From Collinsella aerofaciens (GTDB lineage Bacteria > Actinomycetota > Coriobacteriia > Coriobacteriales > Coriobacteriaceae), in assembly GCF_028209395.1 (NCBI RefSeq), contig NZ_JAQLDQ010000018.1, positions 1-41,846 of the forward strand: a stretch of DNA of 41,846 nucleotides, written 5' to 3'. This document shows, in pieces, positions 25,150-32,545 of the stretch (the first letter of the stretch is position 1; every line of letters starts with the position of its first letter). The notes under the pieces are model-generated. The model made no database searches. It saw only the letters and a program-made list of their open reading frames with translations, and had not been told where the DNA came from. The position numbers were made by a program, and so were the translations under genes.

Positions 25150-26070
25150 GTGGCAACTCAGAAATTCACCGGCGTTATCCCTCCCGTCGTTGTTCCCGAT
25201 ACCGAAGACCACCAGCTCGATGTTGCCTCCTTTGAGCGCAGCATCAACCGCATGATCGATGCCGGCGTCGATGGCTTGTTCTTCCTGGGCTCCTCGGGCG
25301 AGGTCGTCTTCTCCACCGACGAGCGTCGCCGTCAGATCATCTCCGAGGCCGTCCGTATCGTCGACCACCGCGTTCCCGTTCTGGTCGGCATCATCGACAC
25401 CGAGACCGAGCGCATGATCGAGCACGGTAAGGTCGCTCAGGAGCTGGGCGCTGATGCGCTTGTCGCCACCTGCCCGTTCTATGCCCTGCAGGGCATGACC
25501 GAGGTCGAGGAGCACTTCCGCATCCTGCATGAGGAACTCGACCTGCCCATCTTCGCCTATGACATCCCCGTGTGTGTCCACACCAAGCTCCCGTGGAAGC
25601 TCCTTGCCAAGCTCGGTGCCGAGGGCGTTCTGGCCGGCGTCAAGGATTCCTCGGGTGATGACATCTCGTTCCGCTACCTCGTTCAGGAGAACGAGAAGAA
25701 CGGCCATCCGATGAGCATCCTCACCGGTCACGAGGTTGTTGTCGACGGCGCCTACCTCGGTGGCGCCGACGGTTCCGTTCCGGGTCTCGCCAACGTTGAG
25801 CCCGAGGGCTACGTGCGTCAGTGGAAGGCCGCTCAGGCTGGTGACTGGGCTACCGTCAAGGCCGAGCAGGATCGCCTCAATGAGATTTCGCACATCTGGG
25901 ATGTCACCTCAGGCGTCCAGGGTTATGCCGGTGGCGTCGGCGCCTTCAAGACCGCTATGAACCTCATGGGTATCTTCGACAGCCCGACCATGCCGCGCCC
26001 GGTGAAGGCCATGACCGGCGAGAACGTCGAGGCGATTAAGAAGGTCCTCCAGGACAACGGCCTCCTGTAA
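25150..26070 (+). CDS. nanA: Probable N-acetylneuraminate lyase (DapA/NanA family)
   Basis: This class I aldolase would split N-acetylneuraminate to ManNAc and pyruvate. The 306-aa product has the DapA/NanA barrel signatures GSSGE (47-51), Tyr137 in FAYDIP and the Schiff-base Lys165 in AGVKDSSGD. Tyr137 and Lys165 are at the same positions as I recall for E. coli NanA. The DapA/NanA superfamily also contains dihydrodipicolinate synthase and sugar-acid aldolases. The assignment to NanA rests largely on its neighbours, a ROK kinase and nanE. The start is GTG 25150 with AAGGAG 6 nt upstream; the open frame reaches 25066 but lacks homology. Codon choice is that of a highly expressed gene. Confidence 0.78.
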   Translation: MATQKFTGVIPPVVVPDTEDHQLDVASFERSINRMIDAGVDGLFFLGSSGEVVFSTDERRRQIISEAVRIVDHRVPVLVGIIDTETERMIEHGKVAQELGADALVATCPFYALQGMTEVEEHFRILHEELDLPIFAYDIPVCVHTKLPWKLLAKLGAEGVLAGVKDSSGDDISFRYLVQENEKNGHPMSILTGHEVVVDGAYLGGADGSVPGLANVEPEGYVRQWKAAQAGDWATVKAEQDRLNEISHIWDVTSGVQGYAGGVGAFKTAMNLMGIFDSPTMPRPVKAMTGENVEAIKKVLQDNGLL

Positions 26071-26100
26071 AGCTTCCCCGGGCACCCGACCTCGCCGTTC

Positions 26101-26142
26101 AACCGTGCGGCCATGACCCATTAGATCAATGGTCACACGGTT
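26101..26142 (+). repeat. Two-tier intercistronic hairpin between nanA and nanK
   Basis: The outer 7-bp stem AACCGTG (26101-26107) / CACGGTT (26136-26142) stacks on an inner stem TGACCCATT (26114-26122, one bulged C) / AATGGTCA (26128-26135). A 6-nt bulge lies on the 5' side and the loop is AGATC. TCTTGG follows. This may be an attenuator or stability element. Confidence 0.6.
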
Positions 26143-26243
26143 TCTTGGCGATCTCGGGCACCTGGAAAACCTTTTCCGCGCTGTGACGGCTAGCCTGACG
26201 GCGCATTTCCTGTAGTTGTTTTTTATCTCCTAAGGAGAGCGAC

Positions 26244-27209
26244 ATGGAGAACAAGTACGTCTGCTCTGTCGATATCGGCGGAACTAAGATCGCGACTGCC
26301 ATCATGGAGTACCCGGCTGACGGTAGTGTGCCCCATCCTGTTTTTGAGGCCGAGGTTCCCACCGAGGCCCAAGAGGGCGGCGAGGCCGTCTTCCAACGTA
26401 TCGAGGCGTCCATCAAGGCTGCTCTCGAGGCGAATCCCGATGTCGAGGTCCTTGGCGTCGGTATCGGTGCCGCCGGCGTCGTCGATCCCAAGACGGGCGC
26501 CATCGCGTATGCCAACGAGATCATGCCCGGCTGGTCCGGTGTTCAGTTGGGGCCGCGCCTGCGCGAGGACCTCGGTCTTCCCGTTGCCGTTGTAGGCGAC
26601 GTGCAGGCTCATGCTCTGGGCGAGGCCCACTGGGGCGTCGGCAAGGGCAAGTTCTCCGTCATGTGTCTTGGCATCGGTACGGGCATCGGTGGCGCATATG
26701 TCGAGAACGGCCGCGTGATGCAGGGCTTCCATGGTGCTGCTGGCCATATGGGCCACATCGAGTGCTCGGCTGCCGCCGGTATTCCCTGCGCCTGCGGGCG
26801 TTCCGGCCATCTGGAGTCGGTTGCTTCGGGCACTTCCATTGGTCGTATGTACGATGAGCGCTTTGGTCGCGTCGACCCCAGCCGTCCTTCGGTCGGTCGC
26901 GATGTGAACGACCTGTGCCGTGCGGGCGACGCAAAGGCGACCGAGGTCATCCATGACGCCGGCTTTGCGCTGGGTGCCAGCTTGGGCTCGCTCGCTAACA
27001 TCCTGGACCCTGAGGTCATCGTGCTTTCGGGTGGCGTGATTCACCAAGGTCCCGATTGGCGTTCACAGACGTGGAAGGATTCGGTACACGAGGGCTATGC
27101 CAGCCAGGCGCTCGATCCGCTTCAGGACACGCCGATCCTCATCGGTTCTCTGGAGGGCGATGCTCCGCTCATCGGTGCCGCCGAACACCTTCTTGCGTCG
27201 TTGAAATAA
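26244..27209 (+). CDS. nanK: ROK-family sugar kinase, probable N-acetylmannosamine kinase
   Basis: The expected role is ATP-dependent phosphorylation of ManNAc to ManNAc-6-P, between NanA and NanE. The 321-aa product has the phosphate-binding DIGGTK (10-15), the GIGTGIGGA phosphate loop near 143-151, and the ROK metal motif GHMGHIE...CACGRSGHLE (about 167-191). The motif's usual third Cys (GCxE) is His189 here, so the zinc ligand set would be His/Cys/Cys/His, or one ligand is missing. No helix-turn-helix domain is present, which makes it a kinase rather than a ROK repressor. AAGGAG precedes the ATG at 6-7 nt. ROK kinases also act on glucose or GlcNAc; the operon context favours ManNAc. Confidence 0.75.
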   Translation: MENKYVCSVDIGGTKIATAIMEYPADGSVPHPVFEAEVPTEAQEGGEAVFQRIEASIKAALEANPDVEVLGVGIGAAGVVDPKTGAIAYANEIMPGWSGVQLGPRLREDLGLPVAVVGDVQAHALGEAHWGVGKGKFSVMCLGIGTGIGGAYVENGRVMQGFHGAAGHMGHIECSAAAGIPCACGRSGHLESVASGTSIGRMYDERFGRVDPSRPSVGRDVNDLCRAGDAKATEVIHDAGFALGASLGSLANILDPEVIVLSGGVIHQGPDWRSQTWKDSVHEGYASQALDPLQDTPILIGSLEGDAPLIGAAEHLLASLK

Positions 27210-27226
27210 ACATAGCTACCAAGTGC

Positions 27227-27331
27227 GCCTTCTGAGGTGCCGCAGATTGACGTGAAAGAGGAGCGAAGCGTACTTCGGTACGCGAGCGACGGTTTGAACG
27301 TCAAGGTGCGGTGTCTCAGAAGGCTGTTTTT
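27227..27331 (+). repeat. 98-nt centred palindrome with terminal T-run between nanK and nanE
   Basis: The outer arms GCCTTCTGAG (27227-27236) and CTCAGAAGGC (27315-27324) and the core GCGTAC-TTCG-GTACGC (27268-27283) share the same centre, 27275.5. Between them further blocks pair (TGCCGCA with TGCGGTG allowing wobbles; TTGACGT with ACGTCAA at 27248-27254 and 27297-27303). The whole is a 49-nt arm imperfect palindrome with a UUCG tetraloop, followed by TGTTTTT. It resembles a REP/MITE-type mobile palindrome that may also attenuate transcription. Confidence 0.75.
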
Positions 27332-27350
27332 GAGAAAGGTTGAGTCGAAC

Positions 27351-28037
27351 ATGACCGTTGATCCTTTGATCCAGTCCCTGAAGGGCAAGCTCGTCGTGAG
27401 CGTTCAGGCGTATATGGGCGAGCCGCTTCGTACGCCTGAGACCATGGCTCAAATGTCTCGCGCTTGCGAGCTCGGCGGCGCCGCCGCCATTCGCTGCCAG
27501 GGCCTTGCCGACATTGCCGCCATTAAGGGTCGCTGTGAGGTTCCTGTTATCGGCCTGTGGAAGGATGGGCACGAGGGCGTTTACATCACGCCGACGCTGC
27601 GCCACGCTCGCGCCTGCGTTGCTGCGGGTGCCGATATCGTGGCGATCGACGCCACCGATCGTCCGCGTCCCGATGGCAAGACCGTCGAAGATACTTTCCG
27701 TCCGCTGCACGAGGAGGGCGTGCTCCTGATGGCCGACTGTGCCACCATCGAGGATATTCGTCGTGCTGTCGACATGGGCTTCGACCTGGTGTCCACCACG
27801 CTGTCTCATGGTGTTGCCGCCATCGACTGCACCATGGCCGATGGCCCCGATCTGCCGCTCCTGCGTCAGGCGACCGAGGAATTCCCCGGCCTTCCCATCA
27901 TTTGCGAGGGTCGTGTGCATACGCCCGAGGAGGCTCGCGCCGCGATCGATGCTGGCGCCTGGGCCGTTGTCGTCGGCACCGCCATCACGCACCCCACGAG
28001 TATTACGAGTTGGTTCAAGGCTGCGCTTGAGGCGTAA
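27351..28037 (+). CDS. nanE: N-acetylmannosamine-6-phosphate 2-epimerase
   Basis: NanE converts ManNAc-6-P to GlcNAc-6-P in the cytosol, feeding the nag pathway. The 228-aa TIM-barrel protein matches the NanE length. Family features are LVVSVQA near the start, AAAIRCQG, PVIGLWKDG, ADIVAIDATDRPRPDG, MADCAT, the LVSTTLSHG region and the late CEGRVHTPEEA and VVVGTAITHP motifs. ATG 27351 is used. AAAGG is 11 nt upstream, which is distant, so expression may depend on transcript folding after the preceding palindrome. The same frame stays open back through the palindrome to GTG 27237, giving a 266-aa form, but that extension is not expected for NanE. No nagA or nagB follows here. Confidence 0.93.
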   Translation: MTVDPLIQSLKGKLVVSVQAYMGEPLRTPETMAQMSRACELGGAAAIRCQGLADIAAIKGRCEVPVIGLWKDGHEGVYITPTLRHARACVAAGADIVAIDATDRPRPDGKTVEDTFRPLHEEGVLLMADCATIEDIRRAVDMGFDLVSTTLSHGVAAIDCTMADGPDLPLLRQATEEFPGLPIICEGRVHTPEEARAAIDAGAWAVVVGTAITHPTSITSWFKAALEA

Positions 28038-28064
28038 GACAGGCCTCGTATCCGCTCGGGGCGG

Positions 28065-28070
28065 TATACT
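28065..28070 (+). promoter_or_regulatory. Possible -10 element for rapZ
   Basis: TATACT lies 69 bp before the rapZ ATG and upstream of the terminator hairpin at 28089-28125. If it is used, the hairpin would be a leader attenuator for rapZ as well as the end of the nan operon. No good -35 is seen. Confidence 0.3.
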
Positions 28071-28088
28071 CAATATAGGCAATTGACC

Positions 28089-28125
28089 GCGCGGGATCCG
28101 GGTTGCTGGGTCCCGCGCTTGTTTT
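28089..28125 (+). terminator. Terminator of the nan operon
   Basis: A perfect 8-bp stem, GCGCGGGA (28089-28096) with TCCCGCGC (28111-28118), has a 14-nt loop and is followed by TTGTTTT. It lies 51 bp after the nanE stop. Confidence 0.75.
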
Positions 28126-28138
28126 CGGGAGGCAACAC

Positions 28139-29059
28139 ATGCAAAAGGGAGATGCCATGGATGCGGCGGAGCGCTCGGAGCGCATCCCCGATATCGTCAT
28201 CATCACCGGAATGTCCGGATCAGGCCGCACACAGGCCATGCACGTGTTCGAGGACATGGGCTATTTTTGCATCGATAACCTGCCTCCGCGTCTCATCGCC
28301 CAGCTTGCCGAGCTCGTCGGCATCAATACGGGCGTGGGCAGGCATCTCGCCGTCACCTGCGATTTGCGTAGCCAGGGACTGTTTGACGAGTTGCTCGATG
28401 CGGTCGCCGCTCTCGAAGAGCGCGAGATGAGCTGCGACATCGTGTTCCTGGAGGCTTCTGACGAGGTGCTGATTCGTCGCTACAGCGAAAATCGCCGCCG
28501 TCATCCCATTGCCAAGCCGGGGGAGACTACGGCCGATGCCATTCAGCGCGAGCGCCTTCAGCTGCAGGGCGTGCGCGACCGAGCCGATATGATTATCGAC
28601 ACGAGCCGTCTGCGCACCTCTGCGCTGCGCAACAAGCTGCGTATGGCATTTTCCGAGCTGTCCGACCAGCAGCTTATGGATGTCCACGTGTTCTCGTTTG
28701 GCTTTAAGCACGGCATGCCCGTCGAAGCGGATATTATGATCGACGTCCGCTTCCTGCCCAATCCGTTCTACGATCCCGAGATGCGCACGATGACCGGTCT
28801 CGATAAAAAGGTCTCCGATTTTGTTCTGGACCATCCCAAGACGCAGGAGTTTTGGAAGGCTTGGACACAGCTGCTCGATACGGTCATGCCCGGTTATATC
28901 GCGGAGGGTAAGCCGCAGCTTTCTATCGCCATCGGCTGCACGGGCGGCCAGCACCGCAGCGTTGCCATTGCCGAGGCCACGGCCCGTTACCTGGAAGGCG
29001 CTCAGTATCATGTGAGCATCTCCCACCGCGACCTGTCGCGCGCCAACACGAAGGCATAG
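28139..29059 (+). CDS. rapZ: RNase adapter / nucleotide-binding protein RapZ (YvcJ family)
   Basis: This is a P-loop protein of the RapZ/YvcJ family. The 306-aa product has Walker A GMSGSGRT at 24-31, EDMGYFCIDNLPP, and the conserved C-terminal IGCTGGQHRS (265-274). In E. coli RapZ binds glucosamine-6-P and directs GlmZ decay; in Gram-positive bacteria YvcJ has GTPase/ATPase activity and an unclear role. ATG 28139 is chosen (GGGAGG 6 nt upstream). ATG 28157 also has a fair ribosome site and would give 300 aa. whiA follows after 6 bp. In many Gram-positive genomes yvcK lies between rapZ and whiA; it is absent here. It sits next to the nan operon, whose product feeds the amino-sugar pool RapZ can sense. 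Confidence 0.92.
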   Translation: MQKGDAMDAAERSERIPDIVIITGMSGSGRTQAMHVFEDMGYFCIDNLPPRLIAQLAELVGINTGVGRHLAVTCDLRSQGLFDELLDAVAALEEREMSCDIVFLEASDEVLIRRYSENRRRHPIAKPGETTADAIQRERLQLQGVRDRADMIIDTSRLRTSALRNKLRMAFSELSDQQLMDVHVFSFGFKHGMPVEADIMIDVRFLPNPFYDPEMRTMTGLDKKVSDFVLDHPKTQEFWKAWTQLLDTVMPGYIAEGKPQLSIAIGCTGGQHRSVAIAEATARYLEGAQYHVSISHRDLSRANTKA

Positions 29060-29065
29060 GCCTGC

Positions 29066-29995
29066 ATGTCGTTTACCGCTGAGGTGCGCGACGAGCTTGC
29101 GCGCTGCGAACCCGAATGTGAATACTGCGACTTGTCGACGCTTGCCGCCCTCACGCGCGTGAGCGGTACGCTCTCGCTTACCGGCTCTGGGCGGTATCGT
29201 TTGACGGTTGCGACTGAGACGGGAGCCGTCGCGCGCACGATGATCACGCTGACGCATCGTATCCTTAAGCTCAAAACGGAGTTCACCGTCCGTAAATCTG
29301 TATTGCATAAGGTTCGAAACTACCTCATCACCTTGCCTGATCAGCCAGACCTGGATAAGGCCTTGGTTCTGCTGGGTATCCTCGAACGTAGGGGAGGACT
29401 TGTCGCCGGCGTACCCCGACATATCGTTGCCCGTCCTTGCTGTAGACTTGCCTATATCCGCGGCGCGCTCATCGCGGGCGGCTTCGTGGCCGATCCACGC
29501 GGCGATTTTCATTTGGAGATTGCTGTGCAGGGCGAGCAATATGCCAAGGGGCTTTGCGATCTGTTGGAGCAGATTGGGGTCCATGCTCGTGTTAATGCAC
29601 GGCGGGGGTCATATGCCGTGTACATTAAGAGCGCCGAGGAAATCGAGCATCTATTAAAGCTGATTGGCGCCAAGCGCAGCGTTGCCGAGATTGAGGAGGC
29701 GCGCGCGGTCAAGTTGGTTAAGAACGATGTGAACCGTCGCGTGAACGCCGAGCTCGCCAACCAGACCAGAAGCGCCGGTGCCGCCCAACATCAGCTTGCG
29801 CTTATCGATGAGCTCGAACAGCGGGGTTTGCGCGACACGCTTCCGGACGCCTTGGCAGTCTTTTGCGACCTGCGCGAGCGCTATCCCGATCTGTCGCTGC
29901 GCGATCTGGGCGAGATGGCTGACCCTCCCTTGTCGAAGTCTGCCCTGTACCATCGCGTTTTGAGGCTTGAAAAGCTCATTGAAGCAAACAAGTAG
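29066..29995 (+). CDS. whiA: DNA-binding protein WhiA (sporulation regulator homologue)
   Basis: WhiA has an N-terminal degenerate LAGLIDADG homing-endonuclease fold and a C-terminal helix-turn-helix. In streptomycetes it controls sporulation division genes; in non-sporulating relatives it affects division and chromosome segregation. The 309-aa product starts MSFTAEVRDELAR, as usual for the family, has RLAYIRGALIAGGFV in the middle, and ends with PLSKSALYHRVLRLEKL, the recognition-helix region. It starts 6 bp after the rapZ stop, so the two are one operon. Length is normal. The following 193-bp gap contains the gap promoter region. Confidence 0.94.
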   Translation: MSFTAEVRDELARCEPECEYCDLSTLAALTRVSGTLSLTGSGRYRLTVATETGAVARTMITLTHRILKLKTEFTVRKSVLHKVRNYLITLPDQPDLDKALVLLGILERRGGLVAGVPRHIVARPCCRLAYIRGALIAGGFVADPRGDFHLEIAVQGEQYAKGLCDLLEQIGVHARVNARRGSYAVYIKSAEEIEHLLKLIGAKRSVAEIEEARAVKLVKNDVNRRVNAELANQTRSAGAAQHQLALIDELEQRGLRDTLPDALAVFCDLRERYPDLSLRDLGEMADPPLSKSALYHRVLRLEKLIEANK

Positions 29996-30070
29996 TTTGA
30001 AGTATCGACTTATATACGGATTTAGCTGCTATTTTATTCTTTAAAACGTTTTAACGTAAATTTGATTTTC

Positions 30071-30116
30071 AATTTCGAGCATTCTCGTGAAATTCAAGTC
30101 AAAAAAAAGGTATATT
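30071..30116 (+). promoter_or_regulatory. gap-operon promoter overlapping an inverted repeat
   Basis: GTGAAA (30087-30092) and TATATT (30111-30116) are 18 bp apart, with an A-tract between them. The inverted repeat AATTTC-GAG (30071-30079) / CTC-GT-GAAATT (30084-30094) overlaps the -35. This looks like an operator for a repressor of glycolytic genes. No cggR-like gene is adjacent. Confidence 0.5.
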
Positions 30117-30188
30117 AGGCGAGTGGTTAGTTTGTGGGCCTCAACGGCGGGCGCTGTAGCTCGCGGGGGCCTTACGAAAGGAGACACA

Positions 30189-31214
30189 ATGGCAGTAAAG
30201 GTTGCTATTAACGGCTTCGGTCGCATCGGTCGTCTGGCTTTCCGTCAGATGTTCGGTCATGAGGGCTCCGAGATCGTCGCTATCAACGACCTCACCTCTC
30301 CCGATATGCTCGCTTACCTGCTGAAGTACGACTCCACGCAGGGCAACTACGCTCGCGATCACGAGGTCGTTGCTGGCGAGGATTCCATCACCGTTGACGG
30401 CAAGGAGATCAAGATCTACAAGGAGGCCGACGCCAACAACCTGCCTTGGGGCGACCTCGACGTCGACGTCGTTCTCGAGTGCACCGGCTTCTACACCAGC
30501 AAGGCTAAGGCTCAGGCCCACATCAACGCTGGCGCCAAGAAGGTCGTCATCTCCGCTCCGGCCGGCAGCGATCTGCCCACCATCGTGTACAACGTCAACC
30601 ATGAGACGCTGACCGCTGAGGACAACATCATCTCCGCTGCTTCCTGCACCACCAACTGCCTTGCCCCGATGGCCAAGGGTCTCAACGACTTCGCTCCCAT
30701 CGTGTCCGGCATCATGACCACCATCCACGCCTTCACCGGCGACCAGATGCCGCTCGACGGCCCGCAGCGCAAGGGCAACTTCCGTCGCTCCCGCGCCTGC
30801 TCCGAGAACATCGTCCCGAACACCACGGGCGCTGCCAAGGCCATCGGCCTGGTTCTCCCCGAGCTCAACGGCAAGCTCATCGGTGCCGCCCAGCGCGTCC
30901 CGACGCCGACCGGCTCGCTGACCAACCTCTACGCCGTCGTTGACAAGAAGGTCACCGTCGACGAGGTCAACGCTGCCATGAAGGCCTACGCCGAGACCAT
31001 CCCCGAGACCTTCGCCTACAACGAGGACCAGATCGTCTCCCGTGACATCGTCGGCGAGACCCACGGCTCCATCTTCGACGCCACTCAGACCATGTGCTCT
31101 GACCTCGGCAACGGCCAGACCCTCGTTCAGGTCACCTCTTGGTACGACAACGAGAACTCCTACACCTCTCAGATGGTCCGCACCATCAAGTACTTCGAGA
31201 AGTTCGTTGCTTAA
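30189..31214 (+). CDS. gap: Glyceraldehyde-3-phosphate dehydrogenase
   Basis: This is the NAD-dependent glycolytic enzyme that makes 1,3-bisphosphoglycerate. The 341-aa product has the Rossmann motif INGFGRIGR (7-15), an Asp after the second strand (INDL, Asp34) that favours NAD over NADP, and the catalytic Cys153 in [12 protein letters not shown]. The later region LRVPTPTGS appears as [15 protein letters not shown] 30189 is used because AAAGGAG lies 5-6 nt upstream; upstream open frame to 30087 overlaps the promoter. Codons are strongly biased to the optimal set, as expected for an abundant enzyme. A terminator with a T-run lies before pgk, so gap may be transcribed at a higher level than the genes after it. 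Confidence 0.98.
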   Translation: MAVKVAINGFGRIGRLAFRQMFGHEGSEIVAINDLTSPDMLAYLLKYDSTQGNYARDHEVVAGEDSITVDGKEIKIYKEADANNLPWGDLDVDVVLECTGFYTSKAKAQAHINAGAKKVVISAPAGSDLPTIVYNVNHETLTAEDNIISAASCTTNCLAPMAKGLNDFAPIVSGIMTTIHAFTGDQMPLDGPQRKGNFRRSRACSENIVPNTTGAAKAIGLVLPELNGKLIGAAQRVPTPTGSLTNLYAVVDKKVTVDEVNAAMKAYAETIPETFAYNEDQIVSRDIVGETHGSIFDATQTMCSDLGNGQTLVQVTSWYDNENSYTSQMVRTIKYFEKFVA

Positions 31215-31251
31215 TTTAGCTTTTAGCGAATAGCTCGTTGAGCGTCTAAAG

Positions 31252-31298
31252 AAGGGCGCGGCCTCATAGGGCTTACACCCTAGGGTCGCGCCCTTTTT
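31252..31298 (+). terminator. Terminator after gap
   Basis: GGGCGCG (31254-31260) pairs with CGCGCCC (31287-31293). An inner AGGG/CCCT stem extends it, and five T follow. It probably allows partial read-through to pgk, giving extra gap transcript. Confidence 0.85.
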
Positions 31299-31354
31299 AT
31301 AGGAAATCGTCTGCCGTAATGGGAGGCAGACACGTACGAAAGGTAGAAGCAAAC

Positions 31355-32545
31355 ATGGCCTTTACCAAGAAGACCGTCCGCGACATCGATGTCGACGGCA
31401 AGCGCGTTCTCGTCCGCGTTGACTTCAACGTGCCTATCAAGGATGGCGTCGTTGGCGACACCACCCGTATCAAGGCTGCCCTGCCCACCATCAACTACCT
31501 CGTTGAGCACAACGCTCGCGTCATCCTCATGAGCCACCTCGGCCGCCCCGAGGGTACCGGCTTCCAGCCTGAGCTCTCCCTTGAGCCTGTCGCCAAGAAG
31601 CTCGCTGAGCTCTCTGGTCTCGACGTTGCCTTTGTCGCCGACACCTACGGCGAGAAGGCTGCTGAGGCTGTCGCCGCCGTCGAGCCGGGTAAGGTCCTCG
31701 TTCTCGAGAACGTCCGTTTCGACAAACGTGAGAAGAAGAACGACCCCGAGATCGCCAAGAAGCTCGCTTCCTATGGTGACGTCTTCGTTCTCGATGCCTT
31801 CGGCACCGCTCACCGTGCCCAGGGTTCCGTCGTGGGCCCCGCCGCTTACCTGCCCGCAGTCGCCGGCTTCCTGCTTGAGAAGGAGGTCGACACGCTGACC
31901 GGTATCTTCGCCGAGCCCGAGCGCCCCTTCGTCGCTATCGTCGGCGGTTCCAAGGTTTCCTCCAAGATCGGCGTTCTCGATCACCTTATCGACTCCGCTG
32001 ACACCCTGATTATCGGTGGCGGCATGGCCTACACCTTCTTCCTGGCTCAGGGCCTTTCCGTCGGTCAGTCCCTCAAGGAAGAGGACTGGGTCGAGCGCGC
32101 CGGCGAGATGCTCAAGAAGGCCGAGGAGAAGGGCGTCAAGATCCTGCTCCCCATCGACAACCGCGTTGCCGATCACTTTGGCGAGGACGCTGTTCCCGAG
32201 GTTGTCGCTTCCGACGCTATCCCCGACGATCGTGAGGGTATGGACATCGGTCCTAAGACCGAGGAGCTCTACGCCGAGGCCGTCAAGGGCGCCAAGACCG
32301 TGTTCTGGAACGGCCCCATGGGCGTCTTCGAGTTCGACAACTTCGCTCACGGCACCCAGGCTATCGCCGAGGCTGTTGCCGAGGCCGACTGCACCTCGAT
32401 CATCGGCGGTGGCGACTCTGTCGCAGCTGTCAACAAGTTCAACCTGGCCGACAAGATGAGCTGGATCTCCACCGGTGGTGGCGCTTCCATGGAGCTCGTC
32501 GAGGGTAAGGCCCTGCCCGGAGTGGAGGCGCTTCTCGATGCCTAA
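31355..32545 (+). CDS. pgk: Phosphoglycerate kinase
   Basis: This enzyme transfers the acyl phosphate of 1,3-bisphosphoglycerate to ADP in the cytosol. The 396-aa product has the family motifs RVDFNVPIKDG near the start, SHLGRPEG, GPAAYLPAVAGFLLEKE, GGSKVSSKIGVL, NGPMGVFE and the C-terminal GGGDSVAAV. The length is normal. ATG 31355 follows GAAAGG at 11 nt; the 12-codon upstream extension is not conserved. The stop overlaps tpiA by 8 bp, so pgk and tpiA are translationally coupled. It is highly codon-biased. Confidence 0.98.
   Translation: MAFTKKTVRDIDVDGKRVLVRVDFNVPIKDGVVGDTTRIKAALPTINYLVEHNARVILMSHLGRPEGTGFQPELSLEPVAKKLAELSGLDVAFVADTYGEKAAEAVAAVEPGKVLVLENVRFDKREKKNDPEIAKKLASYGDVFVLDAFGTAHRAQGSVVGPAAYLPAVAGFLLEKEVDTLTGIFAEPERPFVAIVGGSKVSSKIGVLDHLIDSADTLIIGGGMAYTFFLAQGLSVGQSLKEEDWVERAGEMLKKAEEKGVKILLPIDNRVADHFGEDAVPEVVASDAIPDDREGMDIGPKTEELYAEAVKGAKTVFWNGPMGVFEFDNFAHGTQAIAEAVAEADCTSIIGGGDSVAAVNKFNLADKMSWISTGGGASMELVEGKALPGVEALLDA

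Noticed and set aside
27237..27350. N-terminal extension of NanE through the palindrome
   Set aside because: NanE proteins are about 230 aa and homology begins at ATG 27351. The extension only translates the palindrome.
30120..30188. GC-rich leader before gap considered as a tRNA or structured RNA
   Set aside because: No cloverleaf arms, no TTCGA-type loop and only a weak GGCC/GGCC pairing; it is a plain 5' leader.
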